Part shown: positions 7,291 through 16,174 of the stretch, piece after piece | How positions within the stretch are numbered: position 1 is the first letter of the stretch | How the letters are laid out: every line of letters begins with the position of its first letter | Assembly: GCF_918698155.1 (NCBI RefSeq) | Contig: NZ_CAKKLX010000047.1 | Location: 1 to 37,507, forward strand | From: Roseomonas sp. CECT 9278 | GTDB taxonomy: Bacteria; Pseudomonadota; Alphaproteobacteria; Acetobacterales; Acetobacteraceae | Direction: 5' to 3' | DNA: 37,507 nucleotides | Notes under the pieces: generated by a model | Databases searched by the model: none | What the model was told of the DNA's origin: nothing | The model's input: the letters and a program-made list of their open reading frames with translations, nothing else | Made by a program: the position numbers and the translations under genes

Positions 7291-9162
7291 TTACGCAATG
7301 GTCTCGCCCAGCCGCCCGGCGCGCGGGCGGTCGAGGTCGGCCTCGGCCTGCGCCCGCGCCGCGGCTTCCGCGGCGGCGACCGCCTGGGCCTGGCGGCGCC
7401 ACATCTCGGCATAGAGGCCATCGGCGGCGGTCAGGCTGGCATGGGTGCCGCGCTCGGCGATGCGGCCGTCCTGGAGCACGATGATCTCGTCGGCCTCGAC
7501 CACGGTGGACAGGCGATGCGCGATGACCAGCGTGGTGCGGTTGCGCGCCACGTCGCGCAGCGCCGCCTGGATCTCCTGTTCGGTGCGGGTGTCCAGCGCG
7601 CTGGTGGCTTCGTCCAGGATCAGGATGCGCGGGTCCTTGAGGATGGTGCGCGCGATCGCCACGCGCTGCTTCTCCCCGCCCGACAGCTTCAGGCCGCGTT
7701 CGCCCACGCGGGTTGCGTAGCCCTCGGGCAGGCGCAGGACGAAGTCGTGCACCTGGGCGGCGCGCGCGGCGGCCTCGACCTCGGCGTCCGTCGCCCCCGG
7801 CCGGCCATAGGCGATGTTGTAGCGGATGGTGTCGTTGAACAGCACGGTGTCCTGCGGCACCACGCCCATGGCCGCGCGCAGGCTGGCCTGCGTCACGCTC
7901 CGCACATCCTGCCCGTCCACCGTCACCGCGCCGCCGGTCGCGTCGTAGAAGCGGAACAGCAGGCGGGAGATGGTGGATTTCCCCGCCCCGGTCGGCCCGA
8001 CGATGGCCAGCATCCGCCCCGGCTCCACGGTGAAGGAAACCCCCTTCAGGATCTGCCGGTCCGCGCGGTAGCCGAACTGCACGTCGTCGAAGCGGATCTC
8101 CCCCGGACCCTTGGCGAGCGGCACGGCCCCCGGCGCGTCCTGCACCTCGGCCGGCACTTCGAGCAGGGTGAACATCTGCTCCATGTCGGTCAGCCCCTGC
8201 TTGATCTCGCGATAGGCGAAGCCAAGGATGTTCAGCGGCAGGTACAGCTGGATCAGGTAGGCATTGACCATCACCAGGTCGCCCACCGTCATGGTCCCGG
8301 CGGCGATGCCCGACCCTGCCAGCAGCATGGTGACCGTCAGGCCCACCGCCATGATGAAGGCCTGCCCGGCATTCAGCATGTTCAGCGTGGTCTCGCTGGT
8401 GACGTAGGCGCGTTCGTAGCGCGTCAGGCTTTCGTTGTAGCGGCGCGCCTCATGGCCCTCATTGCCGAAATACTTGACCGTCTCGTAGTTCAGCAGGCTG
8501 TCCACCGCCTTGGTGTTCGCCTCCTCGTCGGTCTGGTTCATGGTGCGGCGGAAGCGCAGCCGCCAGTTGGTGAACAGCAGCGTGAACGCCACATAGGCCG
8601 CGATCGTCACCAGCATGGTGATGGCGAAGGACGCGGCGAAGACCCACCACAGGATCACCGCGACGAAGGCGATCTCGACGATGGTCGGGATGATGTTGAA
8701 CAGCAGGAAGTTCAGCGACGTCGCGATGCCGCGCACACCTCTTTCGATGACCCGGGATAGTCCGCCTGTTGCGCGGTCCATGTGGAAGCGCATGGACAGC
8801 GCGTGCAGGTGCTCGAACACCTCCAGCGCGACGCGCCGCCCGGCGCGCGCCTGCACCTTGGCAAACACGGCGTTGCGGAGTTCGGCGAAGGCCGAGGACA
8901 TCACCCGCAGGATGCCGTAGGCCAGCAGCAGCGCCACCGGCACGGTGATCGCCGCGCCGATCCCATCCTTGGGCGCCAGCGCATCCACCGCGCGGGCATA
9001 GGCGATCGGCACCAGCACGTTCGCCGCCTTGGCCGCCGCCACCAGCACCAGTGCTACGACCACGCGGATGCGCAGCTCGGTCTCGTTCTTCGGCCACAGG
9101 TACGGCGCGATGCGCAGCAGCGCCTTCAGGTGGTTGTCTTCGGCAGGCTTGGCAGCGGACAC
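7291..9162 (-). CDS. ATM1/HMT-type ABC transporter, fused permease and ATPase
   Basis: The 623-aa product is a half-transporter with an N-terminal six-helix exporter domain and a C-terminal ATPase. Visible motifs are Walker [10 protein letters not shown] (about residue 389), signature [13 protein letters not shown] (about 491), Walker [13 protein letters not shown] (about 510) and the H-loop VIAHRLSTV. The membrane domain has the ATM1-type sequences [10 protein letters not shown] and [11 protein letters not shown]. Bacterial Atm1 exports glutathione-derived and heavy-metal conjugates; mitochondrial Atm1 serves cytosolic Fe-S assembly. The frame is open to 9351, but GTG 9162, with CGGAG upstream, fits the family N-terminus better. 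Glutathione genes are present at 28.5 and 35-37 kb. Confidence 0.9.
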   Translation of the reverse strand: MSAAKPAEDNHLKALLRIAPYLWPKNETELRIRVVVALVLVAAAKAANVLVPIAYARAVDALAPKDGIGAAITVPVALLLAYGILRVMSSAFAELRNAVFAKVQARAGRRVALEVFEHLHALSMRFHMDRATGGLSRVIERGVRGIATSLNFLLFNIIPTIVEIAFVAVILWWVFAASFAITMLVTIAAYVAFTLLFTNWRLRFRRTMNQTDEEANTKAVDSLLNYETVKYFGNEGHEARRYNESLTRYERAYVTSETTLNMLNAGQAFIMAVGLTVTMLLAGSGIAAGTMTVGDLVMVNAYLIQLYLPLNILGFAYREIKQGLTDMEQMFTLLEVPAEVQDAPGAVPLAKGPGEIRFDDVQFGYRADRQILKGVSFTVEPGRMLAIVGPTGAGKSTISRLLFRFYDATGGAVTVDGQDVRSVTQASLRAAMGVVPQDTVLFNDTIRYNIAYGRPGATDAEVEAAARAAQVHDFVLRLPEGYATRVGERGLKLSGGEKQRVAIARTILKDPRILILDEATSALDTRTEQEIQAALRDVARNRTTLVIAHRLSTVVEADEIIVLQDGRIAERGTHASLTAADGLYAEMWRRQAQAVAAAEAAARAQAEADLDRPRAGRLGETIA

Positions 9163-9373
9163 GCTGGTGGAACTCCGGATCGGCCCGCGAGATGGGGCGC
9201 CCTGGCGCCGATGGGAAGCGCGCCCGCCGCATGGGACCCATCGGCGCGCAGGATGCAAGCCCCCCACCCACGCGCGGGCGGCGCGGCGGACGGATTGGCG
9301 CCCGCCATGGCGCGCATCGCTGCCGCCGCCGGCGTGCCTGCACGGCGCCACGCGGCCGATCGGGTGATTCTAT

Positions 9374-9392
9374 CCGGCCGGGATCTGCCCTA
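9374..9392. repeat. 19-bp intergenic word, copy C (17/19)
   Basis: On the minus strand this reads TAGGGCAGATCCCGGCCGG, 17 of 19 identical to the words at 19674-19692 and 24137-24155. It lies 10 bp before the Nudix start codon in the divergent region between the ABC exporter and the Nudix gene. Nothing else stands out in the 240-bp gap. Confidence 0.55.
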
Positions 9393-9402
9393 AACCAGCC
9401 CG

Positions 9403-10257
9403 ATGCCCGACCCCGCCCTCCAGCGCCACATCGCCGCCTGCAACAATATCGCGTCGCCGGGGGGGCTGATCCCGTTCCGGGCGGGGGCGGCGCAGGTCGG
9501 CTGGGTCTCGCCGGACCTCGCGCAGGCGCTCACCTTCCGCCCGCGCGACTTCCACTTCGACGCGCAGGGTGTTGCGCTGGCGGCGCGGCTGCGCAGCCCC
9601 GGCACGCGCAGCGAAGCCCTGGCCGACGCCCTGCCCGCGTTGGCCGCCGGCGGCTTCCTGCGCATCCGGCGCGAGGCCTTCGACATCCGCGAGACCAGCA
9701 CGGGCCCGGTGCTGGGCACGCTCGACCGCGGCGCGCTGCCGGCCTTCGGCGTGATGTCGCAGGGCGTGCACGTGAACGGCCTGGTGCGACGCGCGGACGG
9801 TCTGCATGTCTGGGTGGGGGTGCGCGCGCGGGACAAGGCGGTGGCGCCCGGGCAGCTCGACAACATCGTCGCCGGCGGCATCCCGGCCGGCCTGTCGCCC
9901 GACGAATGCCTGGTCAAGGAAGCCGCCGAGGAAGCCTGCCTGCCGCCCGACCTCGCCGCCACGGCGCGGCCGGCCGGGCGGGTCTCCTACGTCATGTCGA
10001 ATGCCGAGGGGCTGCGCCGCGACGTGCTGCATGTCTTCGACCTCGACATCCCCGAGGGCGTGACGCCCACCCCCGGCGACGACGAGGTCGAGCGCTTCGA
10101 ATTGTGGCCCGCGACGCGCCTGCTGGAGGCCGTGCGTGCCACCGACAGCATCAAGTTCAACGTCAACCTGGTGCTGATCGACCTGTTCCTGCGCGAGGGC
10201 CTGGTGGACGACCCCGACGGCAGCCTGCGCGCCGGGCTCGACCAGGGCCCGGATTGA
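9403..10257 (+). CDS. Nudix hydrolase with N-terminal DUF4743-type domain
   Basis: The 284-aa protein has an N-terminal domain (residues 1-110) of the kind found with plant and yeast Nudix proteins of the NUDT20/24 and YJR142W type. A Nudix domain follows. Its box reads AGGIPAGLSPDECLVKEAAE, then EACLP, so the usual RE is KE and the first box Glu is Leu. These changes are normal for this subfamily (GG-P-G pattern, KE..EEA). Eukaryotic relatives act on damaged thiamine diphosphate, but the bacterial substrate is not established. The stop codon lies inside the first unit of a 25-bp tandem array that fills the space to coq7. Confidence 0.85.
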   Translation: MPDPALQRHIAACNNIASPGGLIPFRAGAAQVGWVSPDLAQALTFRPRDFHFDAQGVALAARLRSPGTRSEALADALPALAAGGFLRIRREAFDIRETSTGPVLGTLDRGALPAFGVMSQGVHVNGLVRRADGLHVWVGVRARDKAVAPGQLDNIVAGGIPAGLSPDECLVKEAAEEACLPPDLAATARPAGRVSYVMSNAEGLRRDVLHVFDLDIPEGVTPTPGDDEVERFELWPATRLLEAVRATDSIKFNVNLVLIDLFLREGLVDDPDGSLRAGLDQGPD

Positions 10258-10425
10258 CCCCAGGCGCCGCCGCGCGGATTGACCCCAGGCGCCGCCGCGC
10301 AGATTGACCCCAGGCGCCGCCGCGCAGATTGACCCCAGGCGCCGCCGCGCAGATTGACCCCAGGCGCCGCCGCGCAGATTGACCCCAGGCGCCGCCGCGC
10401 AGATTGACCCCAGGCGCCGCCGCGC
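10252..10425 (+). repeat. 25-bp tandem repeat, seven copies, between Nudix gene and coq7
   Basis: Units begin at 10252, 10277, 10302, 10327, 10352, 10377 and 10402. Each starts GATTGACCCCAGGCGCC and continues GCCGCGC; the first unit differs from the others by one base. The first unit contains the TGA stop of the Nudix gene, and the last ends one base before the coq7 ATG at 10427. The period is not a multiple of three, so it cannot encode a regular peptide repeat. Each unit carries the palindrome GGCGCC. There are no unique spacers, so it is not a CRISPR. Confidence 0.95.
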
Positions 10426-10426
10426 C

Positions 10427-10987
10427 ATGTCCCCCGGCATGAGCACCACCACCATGACCACGACCGCGCCCCTGCCCGCCTGGCTCGTCGCCGAACTGCG
10501 TTCCGACCATGCCGGGGAGACCGGCGCCGTGCGCATCTACGACGGCATCCTGGCGGCCAGCCGCGACCCCGCCGTGCGCGACTTCGCCACCCGGCACCGC
10601 GCCACCGAACAGGGCCACCTGGACCTGCTGGAGGACCTGCTGCCGCCCGCCGACCGGTCCCGCCTGCTGCCGATCTGGCGCGTGGCGGGCTGGCTGACCG
10701 GCGCCCTGCCCGCCCTGTTCGGCCCCCGCGCGGTCTTCGCCACCGTCGATGCGGTCGAGACCTTCGTGGACCACCACTACCGCGCCCAGACCGACCGCCT
10801 GGCCGCCGAGGGCATCCTGCCGCACATCCACGCCCTGCTGGAGCGCTGCCGCGAGGAGGAGGTCCACCACCGCGACGAGGCGCGCGAGGCTGGCCAGGGG
10901 CCCGCCTATGGCCCCGTGCTGCGCGCCTGGGCCGCGCTGGTGGGCGGCGGGTCGGCGGCCGCGGTGGCGGCGGCGAAGCGCATCTGA
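10427..10987 (+). CDS. coq7: Demethoxyubiquinone hydroxylase, Coq7 family
   Basis: Coq7 is a di-iron monooxygenase that adds the last hydroxyl to the ubiquinone ring. This 186-aa form has the expected ligands: Glu31 in RSDHAGETGAVRIY, the pair in EQGH (Glu61, His64), the Glu of AVETFVDHHY, and the Glu/His of CREEEVHHRDEA. ATG 10427 or ATG 10439 may be the true start; both fall within four codons of each other and neither has a clear ribosome-binding site, because the DNA upstream is the 25-bp array. The ubiK homologue at 1 kb belongs to the same pathway. Confidence 0.93.
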   Translation: MSPGMSTTTMTTTAPLPAWLVAELRSDHAGETGAVRIYDGILAASRDPAVRDFATRHRATEQGHLDLLEDLLPPADRSRLLPIWRVAGWLTGALPALFGPRAVFATVDAVETFVDHHYRAQTDRLAAEGILPHIHALLERCREEEVHHRDEAREAGQGPAYGPVLRAWAALVGGGSAAAVAAAKRI

Positions 10988-11135
10988 ACGCCGGCGCGCA
11001 CGCCCCGGCGGCGTCGCGCGGTGAAGAATGCAACCGCGGCGCGCTGGACTCGCCAGCCACGAAGCCGGACCAGTATGCTCGGCGGTGCCGAACTGCCGAC
11101 TCCCCCGCCGCGACCAACCAACGAGGCCCCCGCCC

Positions 11136-12863
11136 ATGACCAGCACCCGCGCCATCGCCAGGCTGGCCCTGCTCGCCTCGGTCGCCGTGCTGCCCGCCTG
11201 CGGCTTGTCGGTGCAGAATACCGACCGCGTCGCCGGGCTCGAACGCGATCTCACGGCCTCGCAGGCGCGCGGGCGCGAACTGACCACGCGCGTCGGCGAA
11301 CTCGAGACCACGCTGGCCGCCGAACGCCGCGCCCGCGGCGACCTGGCCGCTGTCGAACGCCGCCTGTCCATCGCGCAGCGGGACCTCGGCTCGGCGCAGC
11401 AGGGCCGCACCTCGGCCGACCAGGAATCCACCCAGCTGCGCCAGCGGCTCGACGAGGAAACGCGCCGCCTTGCCGCCCTCCAGGCCGAGGCCAGCCAGGC
11501 CGCGGCGCTGGGCGAGCAGCGCCGCGCCCAGGTCGCCGAGGCCGATCGCCGCCTTGCGGCGCTGCGCGAAGGCGCGAATGCCGAGGACCGTCGCCTGGCG
11601 CAGCTGCGCGGCGACATCGCGACGGCCGATGCGCGCGTCTCCGGCCTGACCGCCCGCGCGGCGGAGGAGGAGCGCCGGCTCGCCGGCCTCGGCCAGCGCA
11701 CCACGGCGGAGGAGACGCGCCTGGCTGGCCTGCGCGAGGCCGCCGAGGCCGAGACGCGCCGCCGCGACGGGCTGCGCGCCGAGGCCACCCAGGCCGAGCA
11801 GCGCCTGGCCGGCCTGACCCAGCGCGCCGGCACCGAGCAGCAGCGCCTGACCGACCTGACCACCCGCGGCAACCAGGCCGAGGCCGCGCTGCGCGAGCAG
11901 GAACAGCGCCTGGCCGCGGCGCGCCAAGCGGTCAACATCTCGGAAGGCGAGGCCGCGGCACGGCGCCAGACCGTGGCGCAGCTGGAAGCCGAGATCGGCC
12001 GCCTGACCGCCACACGCGACCAGACCGCGACGGAACTCCGCGGGCTGCAGGCGCGCGCGACCGAATTGCGCACCGCCGTCGCCGCCGCCGAGCGCCAGCT
12101 CGCGCAGCTGCGCGAGAGCACCGGGGCCGAGGAACGCCGCCTGGCCGCCCTGCGCGGCGAGGCAAGCGCGGCCGAACGTACCCTCGCGGAGCGCCGCACC
12201 GCCGCCGAGGAAGCCGAGCGCCGCGCCAGCGCCGCCGGGCGCACCGCCGAACAGGAGGCCGAGCGCGCCCGCGCCCAGGTCGACGAAGCCCGCCGCGCCG
12301 CCGGCGCCGTCACCGCCTCGCGCGGGGAGGCGGAATCGCTGCAACGCCAGGCCGAGGCGCTGCGCCAGGAACTCACCGCCTCCGACCGCCAGCGGCAGGA
12401 CCTGGCGCGCCAGGCCGAGGGGCTGCGCGGCGACATGGCGACCACCCAGCGCCAGCGCGCCGAACTGGCCGCGCAGATCGAGGCGCTGCGCGGCGAGGTC
12501 GCGGCCTCCGATCGTCGTCGCGCGGAGCTGGCCGGGCAGGTCGAGCGCCTGCGCGGCGAGGTGGCCGCCGCCGACCGCAGCCGGGGCGAGGCCGCAAGCC
12601 AGGCCGAGAGCCTGCGCGCCGCCGTCGCCGCCGCCGAGCGCCAGCGCGGCCAGGTGGCCCAGCAGCTCGATGCCATGCGCGCCGAGGTGGCGACCGCCGA
12701 GCGCCGCCGGGCCGAGATCGCCGGCCAGATCGCCGCCACCGAGGCGCGGCTGAACGAACGCCGGACGGAGCTCGCCGACCTGGAAGCCCGCGTGCGCCGC
12801 GCGCGCGACGCGCAGGGCAGCGACCCGATGTCGGTGACCGTGCCGGGCACCTCGCCGCGCTGA
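11136..12863 (+). CDS. Large coiled-coil lipoprotein with 14- and 21-residue repeats
   Basis: The 575-aa product begins with a lipoprotein signal (ARLALLASVAVLPACG, Cys after LPA). The rest is almost entirely charged heptad sequence. From about residue 137 to 252 the unit is 14 aa (for example RLAGLREAAEAETR). From about 408 to 534 it is 21 aa, as in LRGEVAASDRRRAELAGQ followed by VER, at least six times. These periods equal two and three heptads, so a long rod anchored in the envelope is likely. I do not recognise a functional domain. TolA-like, murein-linked or SMC-like roles are all possible but unsupported. The start gives a good signal peptide; the upstream frame extension does not. Confidence 0.85.
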   Translation: MTSTRAIARLALLASVAVLPACGLSVQNTDRVAGLERDLTASQARGRELTTRVGELETTLAAERRARGDLAAVERRLSIAQRDLGSAQQGRTSADQESTQLRQRLDEETRRLAALQAEASQAAALGEQRRAQVAEADRRLAALREGANAEDRRLAQLRGDIATADARVSGLTARAAEEERRLAGLGQRTTAEETRLAGLREAAEAETRRRDGLRAEATQAEQRLAGLTQRAGTEQQRLTDLTTRGNQAEAALREQEQRLAAARQAVNISEGEAAARRQTVAQLEAEIGRLTATRDQTATELRGLQARATELRTAVAAAERQLAQLRESTGAEERRLAALRGEASAAERTLAERRTAAEEAERRASAAGRTAEQEAERARAQVDEARRAAGAVTASRGEAESLQRQAEALRQELTASDRQRQDLARQAEGLRGDMATTQRQRAELAAQIEALRGEVAASDRRRAELAGQVERLRGEVAAADRSRGEAASQAESLRAAVAAAERQRGQVAQQLDAMRAEVATAERRRAEIAGQIAATEARLNERRTELADLEARVRRARDAQGSDPMSVTVPGTSPR

Positions 12864-12949
12864 GGGCGGTCCCGGCCAGGCGGCGCGGCGCTGCAAGGCG
12901 CGCCGTGGTGCAGGGGCATCGTTTGAGACCGCGCCCGGTGGCGCGGCGC

Positions 12950-13023
12950 TGGAGCGGGCGAAGGGAATCGAACCCTCGTCACTTGGTTGGGAACCAAGAG
13001 CTCTACCATTGAGCTACGCCCGC
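12950..13023 (-). tRNA. tRNA-Gly (anticodon CCC)
   Basis: On the minus strand the acceptor arms GCGGGCG and CGCCCGC pair fully and CCA is encoded at 12952-12950. The D arm is GCTC..GAGC. The anticodon stem is CTTGG/CCAAG with loop TTCCCAA, giving anticodon CCC, which reads GGG. The T arm is GAGGG-TTCGATT-CCCTT. All canonical features are present. Confidence 0.97.
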
Positions 13024-13094
13024 GCCCCCTCCGTATAGGCGGGCGGGGCGGGGGCTATCAAGCAGGGTCGTGAAACCATGCCCGAAGGCCGCGG

Positions 13095-14060
13095 ATGAAC
13101 CGCGACACGCTGTTCGACTGGATCGACCGCCAGGGGCTGTCGGAGGAGGACGGTGCCCTCGCGCGCCTGCTGGTACGGCGGTTCCGGCGCGATTTCGGCG
13201 TCTGGCCGGCCCTGGCGCCGCCGCGCTTCTACGTGGAGTGGCTGCTCCATCGCATGATCTTCGACCGCGACCCGCGCCTGCCGGTCATCGTGGACAAGGT
13301 GGCGATGCGCGATCATGCGCGCCGCGTCCTGGGGCACGACCCGACCGTGCCGCTGCTGCAGGTCCATGCGACCGCCGGCGCGCTCGACTGGGGGCGGCTG
13401 CCCGCGGCCTGCATCCTCAAGGCCAGCCACGGGTCGGGCTGGAACATCGCGCTGCGCGATACCGCCGGCGCCGACCGCGCCGCCGTCACCGCGCGGATGG
13501 ACGCCTGGCTCGGCCGCGACATGTGGCGGGAGAGGATGGAATGGGCCTATGCCGGCGTGCCGCCGCGCGTCATCGCCGAACCGCTGCTGCGCCAGCCCGG
13601 CAGCCGGCGGCCGGATGACATCTGCATCTACTGTTTCGGCGGCGTGCCGCAATACATCCGGGTCAACCGGTATCCGGCCGGCGCGCCGGATGCCAGCGGC
13701 TGCCTCGATGCCGCGCTGCGGCCGCTGGCGCTTTATGCGGAACCCGCCACCACCGGCTTCCCCGCCGGCATCGACCCGGCGCCGCTGCTGGAGATGGCGC
13801 GCCGCCTGTCGGCGGGCTTCGTGTACCTGCGGGTGGATTTCCTGGCGGCCGCGGGGCGCGCCTGGCTGTGCGAACTGACCGTCTATCCCGGTGGCGGGCG
13901 CAGCACGAACTACCGCGACGATGCCGCCGAACTCCTGGTCGGGCGCCTCTATGCCGCGGCGCAGCGCGGTGCGCCGCCGCCCTTCATGCTGGATGGGCGC
14001 GAACACTTCACCGGGCCGGCCGTGCCGGGCGGCTTGACCTTGCGCCCCGCCCAGGCGTAA
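13095..14060 (+). CDS. TupA-like ATP-grasp family protein
   Basis: This 321-aa protein resembles the TupA-like ATP-grasp group, named after a teichuronopeptide synthesis protein and often found in surface-polysaccharide loci. Landmarks are ILKASHGSGWN (nucleotide-binding loop), DDICIYCFGGVPQYIRV and LRVDFLAAAGRAWLCELTVY with PGGG, the likely metal/ATP-binding end. There is no signal peptide or membrane segment. The family probably ligates an amino acid or a similar group to a glycan, and the precise reaction is unknown. It stands alone between tRNA-Gly and the metZ leader. hldD and a GT4 enzyme in the window fit a surface-glycan theme. Confidence 0.75.
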   Translation: MNRDTLFDWIDRQGLSEEDGALARLLVRRFRRDFGVWPALAPPRFYVEWLLHRMIFDRDPRLPVIVDKVAMRDHARRVLGHDPTVPLLQVHATAGALDWGRLPAACILKASHGSGWNIALRDTAGADRAAVTARMDAWLGRDMWRERMEWAYAGVPPRVIAEPLLRQPGSRRPDDICIYCFGGVPQYIRVNRYPAGAPDASGCLDAALRPLALYAEPATTGFPAGIDPAPLLEMARRLSAGFVYLRVDFLAAAGRAWLCELTVYPGGGRSTNYRDDAAELLVGRLYAAAQRGAPPPFMLDGREHFTGPAVPGGLTLRPAQA

Positions 14061-14082
14061 CGACAGCCCTGGTGGCGACACC

Positions 14083-14166
14083 CCTCGCGATTTGTCCGGC
14101 CAGCTTGCGGCGAGGTCCCTGTTCAGGGTCGTGTCCTTCGGGGCGCGGAAAACAAGCGCGCTAAAA
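14083..14166 (+). promoter_or_regulatory. SAM-II riboswitch in the metZ leader
   Basis: The leader holds the SAM-II consensus blocks in order. P1 is CCTCGC (14083-14088) paired with GCGAGG (14110-14115). GATTTG follows the first P1 arm. GCTTG (14103-14107) can pair with CAAGC (14153-14157) to form the pseudoknot, with AAAACAAG and then GCGCTAAAA at the end. Between P1 and the AAACAAG block there is an extra stretch (14116-14149) with its own short hairpin. SAM-II elements precede met genes in many alphaproteobacteria, and metZ starts 73 bp downstream. A hairpin CGCGAA/TTCGCG (14197-14226) ends next to the GAAGG ribosome-binding site and could be part of the expression platform. Confidence 0.85.
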
Positions 14167-14239
14167 CGGCCGTGCGGATGCCCGCCATCCGCCGCCCGCG
14201 AAGGGGCCGGACGCCGTTCATTCGCGAAGGTCCCGCCCG

Positions 14240-15460
14240 ATGGCCCGGAAAGCCCCGAACCGCCCGCTCCGCCCCGCCACGCAGCTCGTGCGCGGCGGCC
14301 AGATGCGCTCGGGCTTCGACGAGACGGCGGAGGCGATGTTCCTCACCTCCGGCTTCGTCTACGACAGCGCCGCCCAGGCCGAGGCGACCTTCGCCGGCAG
14401 CGTGCAGCACTACCAGTATTCGCGCTTCGGCAACCCCACGGTCGCGATGCTGGAGGAGCGCCTGGCCGCGCTGGAAGGGGCCGAGGCCTGCCGCGCCACC
14501 GCCACCGGCATGGCCGCGGTGCATGCGGCGATGCTGTCGCACCTCAAGACCGGCGACCGCGTGGTGGCGTCCCGCGCGCTGTTCGGGTCGTGCCACTGGA
14601 TCGTCTCGACTCTGCTGCCGCGCTACGGCATCGCGACGGAATTCGTCGATGGCGCGGACCTGGATCAATGGGCCAAGGCGCTGTCGCAGCCGACCACGAT
14701 GGTGCTGCTCGAAACCCCGTCCAACCCGATGCTCGAGATCGTGGACATGAAGGCGGTCTGCGACCTGGCCCACAAGGCCGGTGCGCTGGTGGTGGTGGAC
14801 AACGTGTTCGCCACGCCGCTGCTGCAGAAGCCCATGCAATATGGCGCCGACATCGTGGTCTATTCCGCCACCAAGCATTTCGACGGCCAGGGCCGCGTGC
14901 TGGGCGGCTGCGTGCTGGGGGCGAAGAAGTGGGTCGAGGACACGCTGCAGCCCTTCATCCGCAACACCGGCCCGTCGATCAGCCCGTTCAACGCCTGGGT
15001 CATCCTGAAGGGGCTGGAGACGCTGCACCTGCGGGTGCCGGCCATGTGCCGCAACGCCGCCGCGGTGGCCGACATGCTGGCCGAACGCAGCGAGATCGCG
15101 CGCGTGCTGTACCCGTTCCGCGACGACCATCCGCAGCAGAAGCTGGCGATGGCGCAGATGTCCGCCGGCGGCACGCTGGTCACCTTCGACCTGAAGGGCG
15201 GCAAGGACGCCTGCTTCCGCTTCATGGACGCGATGGGGCTGATCGACATCTCGAACAACCTCGGCGATTCGAAGTCGCTGGCAACGCACCCCGCGACCAC
15301 CACGCACATGCGCGTGGGGGCCGAGGAACGCGCGCGGCTTGGCATCACCGACGGCACGGTGCGCCTGTCGGTGGGCCTGGAGGACGTGGCCGACATCATC
15401 GACGACCTGTCGCAGGCGCTGGATGCGGCCAATGCCGCGCCGGCGCGCGCGGCGGAATAG
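14240..15460 (+). CDS. metZ: O-succinylhomoserine sulfhydrylase
   Basis: MetZ is a PLP enzyme that makes homocysteine directly from O-succinylhomoserine (or the acetyl ester) and sulfide. The 406-aa product shows the Cys/Met-metabolism PLP family throughout. Cues are HYQYSRFGNPTVAMLEERLA, ALFGSCHWIVSTLLPRYG, LLETPSNPMLEIVD, and the cofactor lysine in YSATKHFDGQGRVLGG (Lys212). The MetZ rather than MetB/MetC assignment rests on FGSCHWI and SNNLGDSKSLATHPATTTH and on the SAM-II leader. A GAAGG ribosome-binding site precedes the ATG. The exporter gene starts 4 bp after the stop, so the two are one operon. Confidence 0.93.
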   Translation: MARKAPNRPLRPATQLVRGGQMRSGFDETAEAMFLTSGFVYDSAAQAEATFAGSVQHYQYSRFGNPTVAMLEERLAALEGAEACRATATGMAAVHAAMLSHLKTGDRVVASRALFGSCHWIVSTLLPRYGIATEFVDGADLDQWAKALSQPTTMVLLETPSNPMLEIVDMKAVCDLAHKAGALVVVDNVFATPLLQKPMQYGADIVVYSATKHFDGQGRVLGGCVLGAKKWVEDTLQPFIRNTGPSISPFNAWVILKGLETLHLRVPAMCRNAAAVADMLAERSEIARVLYPFRDDHPQQKLAMAQMSAGGTLVTFDLKGGKDACFRFMDAMGLIDISNNLGDSKSLATHPATTTHMRVGAEERARLGITDGTVRLSVGLEDVADIIDDLSQALDAANAAPARAAE

Positions 15461-15464
15461 CGTC

Positions 15465-16076
15465 GTGACGGTCGAGACCTGGCTGGCCTTCGTCGCCGCC
15501 ACCGCGGCGATGCTGGTGATACCGGGGCCGACCATCCTGCTGGTGATCGGCCAGTCGCTGGGCGGCGGCGGCCGCTCCGCGCTGCCGCTGGTGGCGGGCG
15601 TGGCGCTCGGCGACCTGACCGCCATGACGCTGTCGCTGGCGGGGCTCGGCGCGCTGATGGCGGCCTCCGCCACGCTGTTCACCGTGCTGAAATTCGCCGG
15701 CGCGGCCTATCTGGTGTGGCTCGGCATCCGCATGTGGCGGGCGCCGGTGGCGGATGGCGCGGTGGCGCCGGTCACCGCGCGCCGCGCCTTCCGCGACGCC
15801 TACGTGGTGACCGCGCTGAACCCCAAGGGCATCGCCTTCTTCGTCGCCTTCGTGCCGCTGTTCATCGACGCGACCGCGCCGTTCCTGCCGCAGGCCGCGC
15901 TGCTGGTGGCGACCTTCGTGAGCCTCGCGGCGATCAATGCGGGGCTCTATGCGCTGCTGGCGTCGCGGCTGTCGGGCGCGGTCGCGCGCCCCGCGGTGCG
16001 CCGCGCCTTCAACCGCGCCGGCGGCGCCATCCTGGCCGGCGCCGGACTCGCGACGGCAGCGATACGCCGTTCTTGA
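15465..16076 (+). CDS. LysE/RhtB-family amino-acid exporter
   Basis: This 203-aa inner-membrane protein has about six hydrophobic segments and the LysE/RhtB family marks: MLVIPGPTILLVIGQSLGGG near the start, KFAGAAYLVWLGIRMW in the middle, and TALNPKGIAFFVAFVPLFID. Family members export lysine, threonine, homoserine or their lactones by proton exchange. The GTG at 15465, four bases after the metZ stop, is the first start that puts the first helix at the N-terminus. Co-transcription with metZ under SAM-II control suggests a methionine- or homoserine-related substrate, which is inference. Confidence 0.88.
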   Translation: MTVETWLAFVAATAAMLVIPGPTILLVIGQSLGGGGRSALPLVAGVALGDLTAMTLSLAGLGALMAASATLFTVLKFAGAAYLVWLGIRMWRAPVADGAVAPVTARRAFRDAYVVTALNPKGIAFFVAFVPLFIDATAPFLPQAALLVATFVSLAAINAGLYALLASRLSGAVARPAVRRAFNRAGGAILAGAGLATAAIRRS

Positions 16077-16174
16077 TCCGCGTCATGTCGGCGCCGCGCG
16101 CGCCGCCGTGACCATCGGTTGTGGACAAGCGCCGGCGCAGCGCCTCAAATGGCGGCAAGGGAGTGGCCGCCATC

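Noticed and set aside
6286..8760. 824-codon plus-strand frame
   Set aside because: It is antisense to rpmB and the ATM1-like transporter, with low-complexity, non-family sequence.
9403..10257. Inactive Nudix box in the Nudix protein
   Set aside because: The KE and GG-P-G variations are, as I recall, normal for the DUF4743/NUDT20-type subfamily, so they are not a sign of decay.
10252..10426. CRISPR array
   Set aside because: Units are directly abutting, with no unique spacers and no cas genes. The same applies to 36307-36462 and 37125-37507.
9987..12896. 969-codon open frame on the minus strand, and a 948-codon frame at 10163-13009
   Set aside because: Both lie antisense to coq7, the 25-bp array and the coiled-coil gene. 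They reflect GC bias and heptad repeats; one even runs into the tRNA. The plus-strand genes have clear families and signals.
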